In this document: positions 18,679-28,587 of the stretch, piece by piece | Position numbering within the stretch: position 1 is the first letter of the stretch | Layout: every line of letters begins with the position of its first letter | From: TMED23 sp964643045 | GTDB lineage: Bacteria; Pseudomonadota; Alphaproteobacteria; Rhodospirillales; UBA2165 | NCBI GenBank assembly: GCA_964643045.1 | Contig: CAZXSC010000002.1 | Coordinates: forward strand, 33,688 to 97,687 | DNA length: 64,000 nt | Direction: 5' to 3' | Translations under genes and position numbers: made by a program | The notes under the pieces: model-generated | What the model was told of the DNA's origin: nothing | What the model saw: the letters and a program-made list of their open reading frames with translations, nothing else | Databases searched by the model: none

Positions 18679-19071
18679 ACCCTCACCTCCGCCATCATTA
18701 GGATCATTGTCGGGAGGAAGGTCATCAGGCGGGTTCAAGTGTATAATCCATTCGAGTTCTTGAATTGCGTGGCCTACGTTCAGCCACATTACTACTTTCA
18801 ATATAGGTAGATAATATAGCAAATTGCCATGTTACTCACAACAAAATCTACCATAAAACTTAACTGATATAATCATGGCAAAACCTAATATAACTAATTG
18901 ATATATTTATATATTTTTGCTTATGATTTGATGTAAAAAATTATTGGAGAGAAATTTTCCTTGGGTTTTTTAGAGACCACAAAAATCCCCCGAATCAGAA
19001 TTTTCTACCCCTAAATTGATTAAATCCACGGACGCTTGCAAGTGCGAGTTCATTGAAGTAGACCTGACACT
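18679..19071. other. Intergenic region between divergent gyrA and MFS carrier
   Basis: About 390 bases, very AT-rich in the middle (18880-18950). Apart from the gyrA promoter candidate and leader I see no gene, RNA or repeat. A short imperfect inverted repeat around CGCTTGCAAGTGCG (near 19034-19048) precedes the carrier gene and could be an operator, but it is weak. Confidence 0.5.
18813..18841 (-). promoter_or_regulatory. Candidate sigma-70 promoter of gyrA
   Basis: On the minus strand TTGTGA and TATATT are separated by 17 bases, pointing at gyrA with a leader of about 130 bases. Only the spacing and hexamer similarity support it. If correct, translation must begin downstream of the first in-frame start at 18822. 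Confidence 0.4.
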
Positions 19072-20316
19072 ATGAACAGAGATCAAACTTCTCTGCAAGA
19101 ATCTAAGCGGAATTTAAACAACGTAATAATACTGTCCATCTGTCAGGCATTATTTAACAGCGGACGCACACTCGCCTTCATTTCGGCTTCGTTAGTATCT
19201 ATTTCAATGCTTGGAGACAATCTTACCTTTGTGACCGCCCCCGTAACAATGATGTTGGTCGGAACTGCAGCAGGAACATTGCCATCGGCCTATTTAATGC
19301 AAAATGTTGGCAGAAAATGTGGATTTTTCATCGGCTCGTTGGTAGGGGCCTTCGGAAGTGGGTTGGCAGCAAGTGCAATCTCATATGATAGTTTTCTGTT
19401 ATTTAACTTTGGGATATTTTTGTTTGGGATGTACGGCGGAGCAGCACAACAATATAGGTTCGCAGCCGCCGATGTAGCGCCAGAAAATATCAAAGCAAAA
19501 TCAGTCGCAATCGTAATTGCAATGGGCGTAGTCGGCGCCATAGTTGGACCTGAAACAGTTCTACTAACAAAAGATAAAATTGGCGCGTTGCCATTTGAAG
19601 GAACGTTCTGGGCACTTGGTTTCTTTTGTTTACTAGCTGCAATTATAATCCTAGGTGTAAAAATACCAAAACTAACTAAAGAGGAATTTTCAGAATCAGG
19701 GCGACCACTTTCAGAAATAATGCGCAATCATACGTTTTTGATTGCTTTAATCGCTGCGCTTTTTGGATATGCAGTAATGAACCTTCTTATGACAGCAACT
19801 CCTGTCGTTATGCGAACAGACGCTTTTTCCGATGGAAATATTACGCGAGTAATACAATGGCATGTTGTTGGCATGTTCGCGCCTGGATTTTTTACGGGTA
19901 ACCTTATCAAACGGTTTGGCGTCGTACGTATTATTGTTGTTGGTAGTATCCTTTTGCTAGTCTCCGTTTTAATTTCTTTATCTGGTGAAACGTTCATTCA
20001 TTTTTTTGTTACCTTATTCTTTGTTGGTGTAGGATGGAACTTCACTTTCACTGGTGGAACACTTCTAGTTACAGAAGTACACTCACCTTCAGAACGCGCT
20101 AAAGTTCAAGGGATTAATGACTTCATTCTCTTTACAGGACTAGCCTTGTCGTCGTTGTTTGCTGGCGTAATTTACCACTTTATGGGATGGTTGTGGGTTA
20201 ATCTGGCAACGATACCCATGATACTCGCTGTCCTCGTCTCAGCCATCTGGCTGCGTTCTATTAGGAAAACAAAAAACCTACAACAGGAAATACCGGAGAT
20301 TGATTTACGCATCTAA
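19072..20316 (+). CDS. Major facilitator superfamily transporter
   Basis: Twelve-helix carrier of 414 residues. Helices alternate with short loops; the conserved loop between helices 2 and 3 reads YLMQNVGRKCGFFIG, close to the MFS motif A pattern (G-x3-D-R-x-G-R), and the equivalent in the second half is GNLIKRFGVVRIIVVG. A central cytoplasmic loop (KIPKLTKEEFSESGRPLSEI) divides the two halves. Direction and substrate cannot be predicted. No clear ribosome-binding site precedes the ATG at 19072. It ends 12 bases inside the convergent alpha/beta hydrolase gene. Confidence 0.85.
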   Translation: MNRDQTSLQESKRNLNNVIILSICQALFNSGRTLAFISASLVSISMLGDNLTFVTAPVTMMLVGTAAGTLPSAYLMQNVGRKCGFFIGSLVGAFGSGLAASAISYDSFLLFNFGIFLFGMYGGAAQQYRFAAADVAPENIKAKSVAIVIAMGVVGAIVGPETVLLTKDKIGALPFEGTFWALGFFCLLAAIIILGVKIPKLTKEEFSESGRPLSEIMRNHTFLIALIAALFGYAVMNLLMTATPVVMRTDAFSDGNITRVIQWHVVGMFAPGFFTGNLIKRFGVVRIIVVGSILLLVSVLISLSGETFIHFFVTLFFVGVGWNFTFTGGTLLVTEVHSPSERAKVQGINDFILFTGLALSSLFAGVIYHFMGWLWVNLATIPMILAVLVSAIWLRSIRKTKNLQQEIPEIDLRI

Positions 20317-21075
20317 GAACTTTTCAACATAATCAAGAAAACCCTCGGGATTATCTGCATGCAGCCAATGACCCGCATTGTCTACAAGGACAACTCTGGC
20401 ATTGGGAAACAGACGATAAATTTCATTATGATAACACTGTCCAATAAAATCTGACTGGGCGCCAGCTATAAACAGAGCTCGATGTTCACAGCTAGTCTTT
20501 TCAGGGAAAGCCGGAAACCCCTCGATATTTGGCATGCCCGCCCTTAGAGTTGGAATATTTATCCGCCATCGATAACCGTCATCGAAACGAACTAGATTTT
20601 GCAACAAGAAACCACGCATTGTTTCGTCAGGGATACTCGCCTTCAGCTGAATATCTGCATCGTTCCGGTTCTTAACCAATTTAAGGTCTACGGCCTCAAG
20701 CGCCGAGATTATAGACAAATTATTGTGGTTGTATTTGACTGGTGCAATGTCAACGACAATCAATTGTGTAATCAACTCAGGTTTGGTTAATGCAACAGTC
20801 ATTGCAATCTTTCCGCCCATAGAGTGGCCCAATAGCGTAGCTTTTTTTAATTTTTGCTGATTTAAAAAATCCTTAATTTCCTGGGCTAATAACTCGTAAG
20901 ATAATTGATCCGTCCATTGCGATTCCCCGTGATTTGGTAAGTCCAATAACAAGATGCGATGACTGACAGCTAGCCTGCGTGCGATTGATATCCAATTCCG
21001 ACCAGCACCAAATAGGCCATGTAGAATGACGATAGCCTGATCACCACTACCTAGCTCTCTATATGCTAGTTTCAT
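20305..21075 (-). CDS. Alpha/beta hydrolase, YbfF-like esterase
   Basis: A 256-residue hydrolase with the complete fold: oxyanion motif ILHGLFGAGRNW, LLDLPNHGESQW, the nucleophile elbow LLGHSMGGKIAM, and the catalytic His in VDNAGHWLHADNPEGF. This pattern is that of the esterase YbfF and its relatives, which hydrolyse small acyl esters or thioesters. It lies 7 bases downstream of ssb and is probably co-transcribed with it; no functional link is known. The convergent MFS gene overlaps its 3' end by 12 bases. Confidence 0.88.
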   Translation of the reverse strand: MKLAYRELGSGDQAIVILHGLFGAGRNWISIARRLAVSHRILLLDLPNHGESQWTDQLSYELLAQEIKDFLNQQKLKKATLLGHSMGGKIAMTVALTKPELITQLIVVDIAPVKYNHNNLSIISALEAVDLKLVKNRNDADIQLKASIPDETMRGFLLQNLVRFDDGYRWRINIPTLRAGMPNIEGFPAFPEKTSCEHRALFIAGAQSDFIGQCYHNEIYRLFPNARVVLVDNAGHWLHADNPEGFLDYVEKFLDA

Positions 21076-21082
21076 GATTTAC

Positions 21083-21553
21083 CTAGAAAGGAATTTCGTC
21101 GTCCAACTCGTCATTAGGCGTGACACTAGCAACGTGATCAACAGGCCCCGGATCAGAATCCGGCAATTGAGGACTATTTGCACTAGCAAATTCTCCTCCA
21201 TCACCACGGCCGTCAAGCATCGTCAACTCACCTTTAAACCCTAGCACAACTTCTGTCGTATACTTTTCTATGCCAGCGTTGTCGGTCCATTTTCGTGTTT
21301 GAAGAGCTCCTTCCAGATATACTTTTGATCCCTTTTTCAAGTACTTTTCGGCTATATCAGCCAAGAATTTGTTAAAAATGACCACACGATGCCATTCTGT
21401 CTTCTCCTTACGTTCACCAGAGGCTTTATCGTTCCAGATTTCTGACGTTGCTATGGAAAGATTTGCTATTTTATCTCCACTTTGGGAAAAACGGATTTCT
21501 GGATCCCGACCGAGATTACCTACCAATGTAACTTTATTTATGCTACCAGCCAT
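21083..21553 (-). CDS. ssb: Single-stranded DNA-binding protein
   Basis: OB-fold protein binding single-stranded DNA in replication and repair. The start of the fold (MAGSINKVTLVGNLGRDPE), the core KTEWHRVVIFNKFLADIAEK and YLEGALQTRKWTD are typical, as is the acidic C-terminal tip DELDDEIPF that docks partner proteins. The frame reaches 21625, but the ATG at 21553 has GAGGTGAG upstream and gives 156 residues. It is in the same neighbourhood as uvrA, gyrA and coaD, as in many Alphaproteobacteria. Confidence 0.97.
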   Translation of the reverse strand: MAGSINKVTLVGNLGRDPEIRFSQSGDKIANLSIATSEIWNDKASGERKEKTEWHRVVIFNKFLADIAEKYLKKGSKVYLEGALQTRKWTDNAGIEKYTTEVVLGFKGELTMLDGRGDGGEFASANSPQLPDSDPGPVDHVASVTPNDELDDEIPF

Positions 21554-21727
21554 GAGGCTCACCTCACAATTTGTTGTTTTAGTAACATTATACATAGCCT
21601 TTTTTCTATAGCATTTCACGTTCAAAAAACTGAAAGGTCAAATAATGTTTGCTTTACGTGCTAAAAAGGAGATTATTTTTTTTACTATGAAAAAAAAATC
21701 CCGAATTAACCTAAGAAATAGCCGAAT

Positions 21728-22699
21728 CTAAATATCAAGAACGAGTTTTTCGCCTGGCATTGCACGAGATACACAAACCTGTAGAAAATTCTTACGATCG
21801 TCTTCATCGAGAAACTCATCTCTATGATCAACTTTTCCTGATATTAGCCCAACCTTGCAATTTCCACACCACCCATCTTCACAGGCATACATGACATCAA
21901 CGTTATTTTCCCATAGAAGCTCAAGAATTGATTTGTCAGCTGGAACGGTAAACAAAATACCGCTTTTCGTTAATTCTACTTCAAAGGGCTGATTCCCATC
22001 TGCAGAATCAGAAGTATCTTCTTCTGGTTTAACACTCGCAAAAAGTTCATAGTGAACGGTTCCATTTTGCCAATGCGATGCCGCTTCACGAGCGGCATTT
22101 ATTAATCCACCTGGGCCACAGATATAAAGGTGTTGACCCTTCTCTTGAGCTCCAAGAACAGCATTCAGCTTGATCCCATTAGCCGGATTTCCGCCATCAT
22201 GGTGAAAGGTCACCCCGTCTTTGCCAAAAATGTCGGATAATTCATCATAAAATGCTGTTTCAGCCTTGGATTTAGTGCAGTAATGCAGATGAAAGTCTGC
22301 CCCTAATTCTCTTAAGCGATAACCCATCGATCGAAGAGGTGTGATGCCAATCCCTCCCCCAATAAGAAGATGCTTATTTGCTCCCTCATCTAAGGGGAAG
22401 TGGTTGATTGGTTTTTCCGCAATAAAAAGTTCATCACCAATAGAAACTTCGTCGTGCATATATTTCGATCCACCTTCTCCCTCTGCTTCACGCAAAATAG
22501 CTGTTTCATACTTGTCAGTATCACCTGGATTATTTGTTAACGAATAAGAGCGACGCATATGCTCACCGATCTCAAAATCAATGTGAGATCCAGCCTCCCA
22601 AGAGGGAAGAGATCCTCCATCGGCTGCCTGTAATTCGAATATTTTGATATTTTCCGTAAGCTGCTGGATATCCGTTACTTTGAGCTTTATTTGGGACAT
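21728..22699 (-). CDS. Phthalate/vanillate dioxygenase reductase-like ferredoxin oxidoreductase
   Basis: A 323-residue class IA-type reductase with flavin, NAD and plant-type ferredoxin domains in that order. The flavin motif RRSYSLTN is near residue 50, the NAD-binding GGGIGITPLRSMG near 110, CGPGGLINAAREAA near 195, and the [2Fe-2S] ligands are in CEDGWCGNCKVG plus a distal Cys in QVCVSRA. Such proteins pass electrons from NADH to a Rieske oxygenase (as VanB does). No oxygenase subunit is adjacent, so the partner must be elsewhere. Upstream lies the divergent MFS gene at 22859. Confidence 0.9.
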   Translation of the reverse strand: MSQIKLKVTDIQQLTENIKIFELQAADGGSLPSWEAGSHIDFEIGEHMRRSYSLTNNPGDTDKYETAILREAEGEGGSKYMHDEVSIGDELFIAEKPINHFPLDEGANKHLLIGGGIGITPLRSMGYRLRELGADFHLHYCTKSKAETAFYDELSDIFGKDGVTFHHDGGNPANGIKLNAVLGAQEKGQHLYICGPGGLINAAREAASHWQNGTVHYELFASVKPEEDTSDSADGNQPFEVELTKSGILFTVPADKSILELLWENNVDVMYACEDGWCGNCKVGLISGKVDHRDEFLDEDDRKNFLQVCVSRAMPGEKLVLDI

Positions 22700-22858
22700 C
22701 GCAAAATCCTCTTTAAATCATTTTTTGTTTGCCGGACAGTTTATATATGAAAATAGTTGTCCTTGTCTAACAGGATATATTGTTTTACGTAACGATGTTC
22801 ATTTTTAATAAAACCTTTAATTGCCTCCTACTCAAAAGCAAGATTTCTCTATTGCACC

Positions 22859-24037
22859 ATGAATAATTTTCATTTTGATAAAAATAGTTTCATGGTTATC
22901 GCCCTAACATTTACATCTTTGTTAGGGTTTCCGGTTATTACCCCTGCTCTGCCAGCGGTCCGAGATGCTTTAAATATATCAACTGAAAATATTGGTTGGA
23001 TTATGGCTGCTTATTCAGCTCCAGGCATCATATTCATCCCACTTGCAGGTCTGATTGCCGATAGGTTTGGAAAGAAGAAAGTATTATTTCCTTCATTATT
23101 CTTATTTGCCCTAAGTGGTGGCGCTTGCATGTTTGCCGATAACGAGGCGACATTGTTCTTTCTGCGCTTTCTCCAAGGTATAGGGGCATCTGCACTTGGA
23201 ACACTTAATGTTTCCATGGCGGCTGATTGTTTTAGGGCCCAAAAACGCAAAAAAATAATGGGATCTATCGGAGCTATGCAAAATATTGGAGCCGGTCTAT
23301 TGCCAGTAATCGGCGGCTCATTAGCGGCGATCATGTGGTTTTATCCTTTTGCAACAGCTTTACTAGCAATCCCGCTCGGAATTTTTATGATCTTCAAAAT
23401 GGATGAATTCCAGCCGAAGCAGAGTGAGGCAAATTCTAATACTCGAATGTTTGTCGTCAACGCGTGGGCAAAATTAAATGACAGGGTTGTAATTGAACTC
23501 GTTTTTATTACTGGAGGGTTTATTTTTATTGGTTTTGGCGCATTTATCACATATTTGCCCTTGTTTCTCAGCGACACCTTCAATTCTCCAGCCTTGACAA
23601 TTGGCATCATAATTGGGTCGCGGGCTATAATGGGAACGGTAATGGCCTCTCAACTAACCCGTCTGTCAAGTTACCTTTCATACCGAACGCTAATTTTTTT
23701 ATCATTTTTAGCCTTAACCTTAGCCCTATTGATTATCCCATTCGTCGAGAACCAGTGGATGATCATAGTCAGTGCAACCTTTTACGGCATATCTTTTGGT
23801 ATTTTAAGACCATTAACCCAATATTTAATGGTCGATTATGCACCGGAAGATCTGCGTTCAACATTCGCATCGGCTATAAATTTTGGCTTACGCGTATCAC
23901 AAACGATCTCTCCTGTATTTGCTGGATTACTATTGGTTTTCAGCTCCTATAACGAATTGTATCTAACAGCTGCTATATTAGCCTTCCTTATGGCATGCTA
24001 TGCGCTAACCACAGTTTCGTTACGCACAAATGATTAA
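22859..24037 (+). CDS. Major facilitator superfamily transporter
   Basis: A 392-residue twelve-helix carrier of the drug/proton antiporter type. Motif A is clear in the loop between helices 2 and 3 (GLIADRFGKKKVLF), and FLRFLQGIGASALGTLN and GAMQNIGAGLLPVIGG match helices 4 and 5. Export of a small molecule is more likely than uptake by family resemblance, but the substrate is unknown. It is divergent from the VanB-like reductase and about 90 bases upstream of uvrA; joint transcription with uvrA is possible. Confidence 0.88.
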   Translation: MNNFHFDKNSFMVIALTFTSLLGFPVITPALPAVRDALNISTENIGWIMAAYSAPGIIFIPLAGLIADRFGKKKVLFPSLFLFALSGGACMFADNEATLFFLRFLQGIGASALGTLNVSMAADCFRAQKRKKIMGSIGAMQNIGAGLLPVIGGSLAAIMWFYPFATALLAIPLGIFMIFKMDEFQPKQSEANSNTRMFVVNAWAKLNDRVVIELVFITGGFIFIGFGAFITYLPLFLSDTFNSPALTIGIIIGSRAIMGTVMASQLTRLSSYLSYRTLIFLSFLALTLALLIIPFVENQWMIIVSATFYGISFGILRPLTQYLMVDYAPEDLRSTFASAINFGLRVSQTISPVFAGLLLVFSSYNELYLTAAILAFLMACYALTTVSLRTND

Positions 24038-24127
24038 ATAAGCCTGAAAACAAAACATGGATCTATAATGGAATAGACTGAAAATCGATGCTCGCTTTTT
24101 ATGATTTGACAGTCCATAAAAGAAATT

Positions 24128-26974
24128 ATGCCAGATATAATTATTCGCGGTGCCCGCGAACACAATCTAAAGAATATCGACGTTAAAATACCAAGAAAAT
24201 CACTGACAGTCATTACTGGCCTGTCTGGTTCAGGAAAATCGTCATTAGCCTTTGATACTATATACGCCGAAGGGCAAAGACGGTATGTGGAAAGCCTTTC
24301 CGCTTATGCGCGGCAATTTTTAGAATTGATGCAGAAACCGGATGTAGATTCTATAGAGGGCCTTTCACCCGCGATTTCCATAGAACAGAAAACCACCAGT
24401 CGCAATCCCCGCTCCACTGTTGGCACAGTTACCGAGATATATGACTACATGCGCTTAATGTACTCACGCATTGGTGTTCCTTTCTCACCGGCTACAGGTT
24501 TGCCCATTGAAGCCCAAACCATTTCACAAATGGTTGACCGTGTTATGGAACTAAAGGAAGGAACAAAAATATTCTTGCTCGCTCCAATTGTACGCGGTCG
24601 AAAAGGCGAATATCGGAAAGAATTAAAAGATCTTTCTAGCAAAGGCTTTCAGCGAGTTAAAATTGATGGCAACCATTACGAGATCGAAAATGTTCCCGCG
24701 CTAAAGAAAAATTTTAAACATAATATTGAGGTCGTCGTGGATCGATTAGTTGTGCGTGACGGCATTTACCAACGCCTCGCGGACAGTTTTGAAGCAGCAT
24801 TAGAACTCGCCGACGGCATAGCATTGACCGAAGATGCAGAAAATGGAGACCGTGTAACATTTTCTGCTAAATTCGCGTGTCCCGTATCTGGTTTTACTAT
24901 TGATGAAATAGAACCAAGGCTATTTTCATTTAATAATCCCTATGGAGCTTGTCCAACGTGCGATGGCTTAGGTACACAGATGTATTTTGATCCCGAATTA
25001 ATTATCCCTGATGATCGCTTATCATTAATGGAAAATGCTATAGTACCCTGGGCCGGCTCAAGCTCGCAATATTACCATCAAACGCTAGAGAGTATAGCGA
25101 AATTTTGCAACTTTGATTTAAACATACCTTGGGCAAAGCTTAAGAAAAAAGAACGAGATTTTATCCTCTACGGATCAGGCCAGAAACAAATTCCGCTAAA
25201 TTATGATGACGGCAAACAAACTTATCAACTGGTGAAACCATTTGAAGGTGTTATCCCAAATATGGAACGAAAGTGGCGGGAAACAGATTCCTCTTGGATT
25301 CGCGACGATTTAGCCAAGTTCCAAACTACTGCAACATGTAACATTTGTGAGGGTTATAGACTCAAACCTGAAGCTCTTGCAGTTAAAGTAAATGGTAAAC
25401 ATATAAGTGAAATTACGCGTCTCTCGATTCATGAAGCTGAAATTTGGTTTTCAAGACTACAAAAAGCACTAACAAAAAAACAAAACGAGATTGCGCGCCG
25501 TATTCTGCGTGAAATTAATGAACGTTTGGGGTTTTTGAACAATGTAGGGCTTGAATATTTAACGCTTGCCCGATCATCTCGAACATTGTCCGGTGGAGAA
25601 AGTCAACGTATTCGACTAGCCTCACAAATTGGGTCAGGTCTAACCGGTGTACTGTATGTGTTAGATGAACCGTCGATCGGGTTACATCAACGTGATAACA
25701 ATCGTCTACTTAAAACCCTCAAACATTTACGCAATCTTGGTAACACAGTAATCGTTGTTGAGCATGACGAAGAATCTATATTGGCAGCCGATTATGTAAT
25801 CGATATTGGCGCTGGCGCTGGAATTCATGGAGGTAATGTTATCGCCGCGGGCACACCAAATTCTGTAATGAAAACAAAAAATAGTTTGACCGGCCAGTAT
25901 CTTGCCGGCACGCGTCACATTGAGATTCCCAAGAAACGCCGAACCGGCCATAATGGCCAATCCGTTACTATTCATGATGCAGAAGAAAATAATCTTCAAA
26001 ATATCACTGTGGAATTTCCATTGGGCACATTCACATGTATAACCGGGGTTTCTGGCGGTGGCAAATCATCCTTAGTAATAGAAACTTTATACAAAGCTCT
26101 AGCACGCCGTTTAAATGGAACCAGAGTTCATCCCGGCAAACATCGCGAATTATCTGGCTCCGAGTTTTTGGACAAGGTTGTAGACATAAATCAATCTCCA
26201 ATTGGCCGTACACCACGTTCAAATCCTGCAACCTATACAGGCGCATTTACACATATCAGAGATTGGTTTGCTGGTCTGCCAGAGGCAAAAGCACGGGGTT
26301 ACAAGCCCGGAAGATTTTCATTCAACGTCAAAGGTGGCAGATGCGAAGCCTGCCAGGGTGATGGTGTAATAAAAATTGAAATGCATTTTTTACCAGATGT
26401 CTACGTGCGGTGTGATGTATGCCAAGGTAAACGGTATAACCGAGAAACTATGGAGATCTGTTTTCGAGGAAAATCAATCGCGGATATATTAGATATGACT
26501 GTAGAAGAAGGATTGGACTTTTTCAAAGCTGTACCACCTATACGGGACAAAATGCAGACTTTGTCGCAAGTCGGCCTTGGATACATTCACATAGGCCAAC
26601 AAGCGACCACCTTATCGGGCGGAGAGGCACAGCGTGTCAAATTGGCCAAAGAACTGTCCCGGCGCGCCACTGGAAGAACTTTGTATATTTTGGATGAACC
26701 AACTACAGGACTACACTTCGAGGACGTTAAAAAGCTTATAGAAGTCCTGCAAACTCTGGTAAATACAGGAAACACAATCATCGTTATTGAACACAATCTT
26801 GAAGTCATCAAAACGGCCGATTGGCTGATAGACTTGGGACCCGAGGGCGGCGATAAGGGTGGAAAAATAGTTGCAACAGGAACACCAGAAACAGTCTCCC
26901 GGATAAAAAAAAGTTATACAGGCAATTACCTGGTTTCGCATTTAAATTTGCCAAATAAAAAGACCCGGGGTTGA
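24128..26974 (+). CDS. uvrA: UvrABC excinuclease subunit A
   Basis: Damage-recognition ATPase of nucleotide excision repair; 948 residues, normal length. Two ABC modules are seen: Walker A sequences GLSGSGKSSLAFD and GVSGGGKSSLVIE, ABC signatures RTLSGGESQRIRLA and TTLSGGEAQRVKLA, and Walker B segments LYVLDEPSIGLH and LYILDEPTTGLH. The zinc-binding pairs are CPTCDGLG in the first half and CEACQGDG with CDVCQGKRY in the second. As in other Alphaproteobacteria, the first finger's front half reads ACPVSGF. No unusual residue was noticed. Confidence 0.98.
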   Translation: MPDIIIRGAREHNLKNIDVKIPRKSLTVITGLSGSGKSSLAFDTIYAEGQRRYVESLSAYARQFLELMQKPDVDSIEGLSPAISIEQKTTSRNPRSTVGTVTEIYDYMRLMYSRIGVPFSPATGLPIEAQTISQMVDRVMELKEGTKIFLLAPIVRGRKGEYRKELKDLSSKGFQRVKIDGNHYEIENVPALKKNFKHNIEVVVDRLVVRDGIYQRLADSFEAALELADGIALTEDAENGDRVTFSAKFACPVSGFTIDEIEPRLFSFNNPYGACPTCDGLGTQMYFDPELIIPDDRLSLMENAIVPWAGSSSQYYHQTLESIAKFCNFDLNIPWAKLKKKERDFILYGSGQKQIPLNYDDGKQTYQLVKPFEGVIPNMERKWRETDSSWIRDDLAKFQTTATCNICEGYRLKPEALAVKVNGKHISEITRLSIHEAEIWFSRLQKALTKKQNEIARRILREINERLGFLNNVGLEYLTLARSSRTLSGGESQRIRLASQIGSGLTGVLYVLDEPSIGLHQRDNNRLLKTLKHLRNLGNTVIVVEHDEESILAADYVIDIGAGAGIHGGNVIAAGTPNSVMKTKNSLTGQYLAGTRHIEIPKKRRTGHNGQSVTIHDAEENNLQNITVEFPLGTFTCITGVSGGGKSSLVIETLYKALARRLNGTRVHPGKHRELSGSEFLDKVVDINQSPIGRTPRSNPATYTGAFTHIRDWFAGLPEAKARGYKPGRFSFNVKGGRCEACQGDGVIKIEMHFLPDVYVRCDVCQGKRYNRETMEICFRGKSIADILDMTVEEGLDFFKAVPPIRDKMQTLSQVGLGYIHIGQQATTLSGGEAQRVKLAKELSRRATGRTLYILDEPTTGLHFEDVKKLIEVLQTLVNTGNTIIVIEHNLEVIKTADWLIDLGPEGGDKGGKIVATGTPETVSRIKKSYTGNYLVSHLNLPNKKTRG

Positions 26975-27050
26975 TGAACCTTTCCTACCCAAAAACCCCC
27001 ACTTAAAACAAGCTAGGAAACTCATATTTATTGACCTTTAGGGCGCCTTA

Positions 27051-28436
27051 ATGGATATAATAGAACAAAGTACAAAAAGACCCATCCATGTAATAGGCGG
27101 AGGACTTGCTGGTTGTGAAGCAGCCTGGCAAATCGCGCGCTATGGTATCTCAGTAAATTTGTATGAAATGCGTCCATTTCGAACTACAAATGCTCACATA
27201 ACAGATGGATTGGCCGAATTAGTTTGTTCAAACTCTTTTCGTTCTGACGATGCAAATTACAACGCTGTTGGATTACTTCACGAAGAGATGCGGCTTTTGG
27301 ATTCCTTAATCATGAAAAGCGCCGACAAAAATAGCTTACCTGCAGGAGGGGCTCTTGCAGTGGACCGCAACGCATTTAGTCTAACAGTGCAACAAGCTAT
27401 CGAATCTGAGCCTCTCATTACTTTAGTGCGTAAGGAGATTATAGTGATTGATTTTGAAGAAAATGATAGTGTGATCATAGCAACTGGGCCGCTCACTTCT
27501 CCTTCTCTTAGTCAACAAATCATCAATATAACTGGGAGCAACAATTTGGCCTTTTTTGATGCCATAGCACCTATTGTATATAAAGACAGTATTGATTTTA
27601 AGAAAGCATGGTTTCAATCACGTTACGATAAAGGCCAAAATGCAGATTACATAAACTGCCCGATGAGCCAGAAACAGTACCAAGCATTTGTTAGCGATTT
27701 GATCAAGAGCGACAAAAGAGATTTCCATGAATGGGAAAAAAATACCCCTTATTTCGAAGGTTGTCTTCCAATAGAAGTCATGGCCGAAAGAGGTCAGAAA
27801 ACCCTGGCATTTGGTCCGTTAAAACCCGTTGGCTTAACCAACCCCCATAATCCCCCCGATAAACCAGCAGCAGTTGTTCAATTGCGCCAAGATAATAAAA
27901 TTGGCTCGATTTACAATATGGTTGGTTTTCAAACGAAACTAACTCATGGCGAGCAAAAGCGAGTATTCAGAAAAATTCCTGGGTTACAAAATGCAGAATT
28001 TGCGAGGTTTGGGGGACTGCACCGTAACACTTTCATCAACGGACCAAAACTGCTGGACAAAACCCTCGCGCTAAAATCTAGGCCAATGTTGCGTTTCGCC
28101 GGACAAATCACAGGATGCGAAGGTTACGTCGAAAGTGCAAGCATGGGATTACTCGCCGGGCGATTCGCAGCTTTTAAATGCTTTGGGCGGGACATATCGT
28201 TCCCACCAGCGGAGACAGCCATCGGATCTTTACTAAGACATGTGACCGAAGGAGACAACGCTTCAACATACCAACCGATGAATATAAACTACGGATTGTT
28301 TCCAAATATAGAAGAATCCAAAATTAACAAAAAAGGAAAACAAATCAATAGATTAAAGGGAAAAGAACGTAAATATGCACTCTCGCAGCGAAGTAGAAAA
28401 CAAATGGCAACATGGCTCTCAGCTATGAACCGATAA
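27051..28436 (+). CDS. trmFO: Methylenetetrahydrofolate-tRNA-(uracil-5)-methyltransferase
   Basis: Folate- and FAD-dependent enzyme that forms ribothymidine at position 54 of tRNA; 461 residues. Visible are the FAD fold VIGGGLAGCEAAWQIA, the family signatures ELVCSNSFRSDD and GALAVDR, and the C-terminal LRFAGQITGCEGYVESASMG and NINYGLFP. It lies 76 bases after uvrA on the same strand. GidA-like paralogues are longer and lack the NSFRSD motif, so TrmFO is the firm choice. Confidence 0.97.
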   Translation: MDIIEQSTKRPIHVIGGGLAGCEAAWQIARYGISVNLYEMRPFRTTNAHITDGLAELVCSNSFRSDDANYNAVGLLHEEMRLLDSLIMKSADKNSLPAGGALAVDRNAFSLTVQQAIESEPLITLVRKEIIVIDFEENDSVIIATGPLTSPSLSQQIINITGSNNLAFFDAIAPIVYKDSIDFKKAWFQSRYDKGQNADYINCPMSQKQYQAFVSDLIKSDKRDFHEWEKNTPYFEGCLPIEVMAERGQKTLAFGPLKPVGLTNPHNPPDKPAAVVQLRQDNKIGSIYNMVGFQTKLTHGEQKRVFRKIPGLQNAEFARFGGLHRNTFINGPKLLDKTLALKSRPMLRFAGQITGCEGYVESASMGLLAGRFAAFKCFGRDISFPPAETAIGSLLRHVTEGDNASTYQPMNINYGLFPNIEESKINKKGKQINRLKGKERKYALSQRSRKQMATWLSAMNR

Positions 28437-28587
28437 AGGTTTATCCTTAATCGTATTGCAATTTTTTGAGGGTTTTGTTCCAACAAAAATAGACACTTGC
28501 GCAGAATGACGGCAATATATCGGTTATAGAGTTAACTCAACAAACTGGCAGGCTCAAATCAAGTAATTTCTTGGCAGGAGTGAGTTT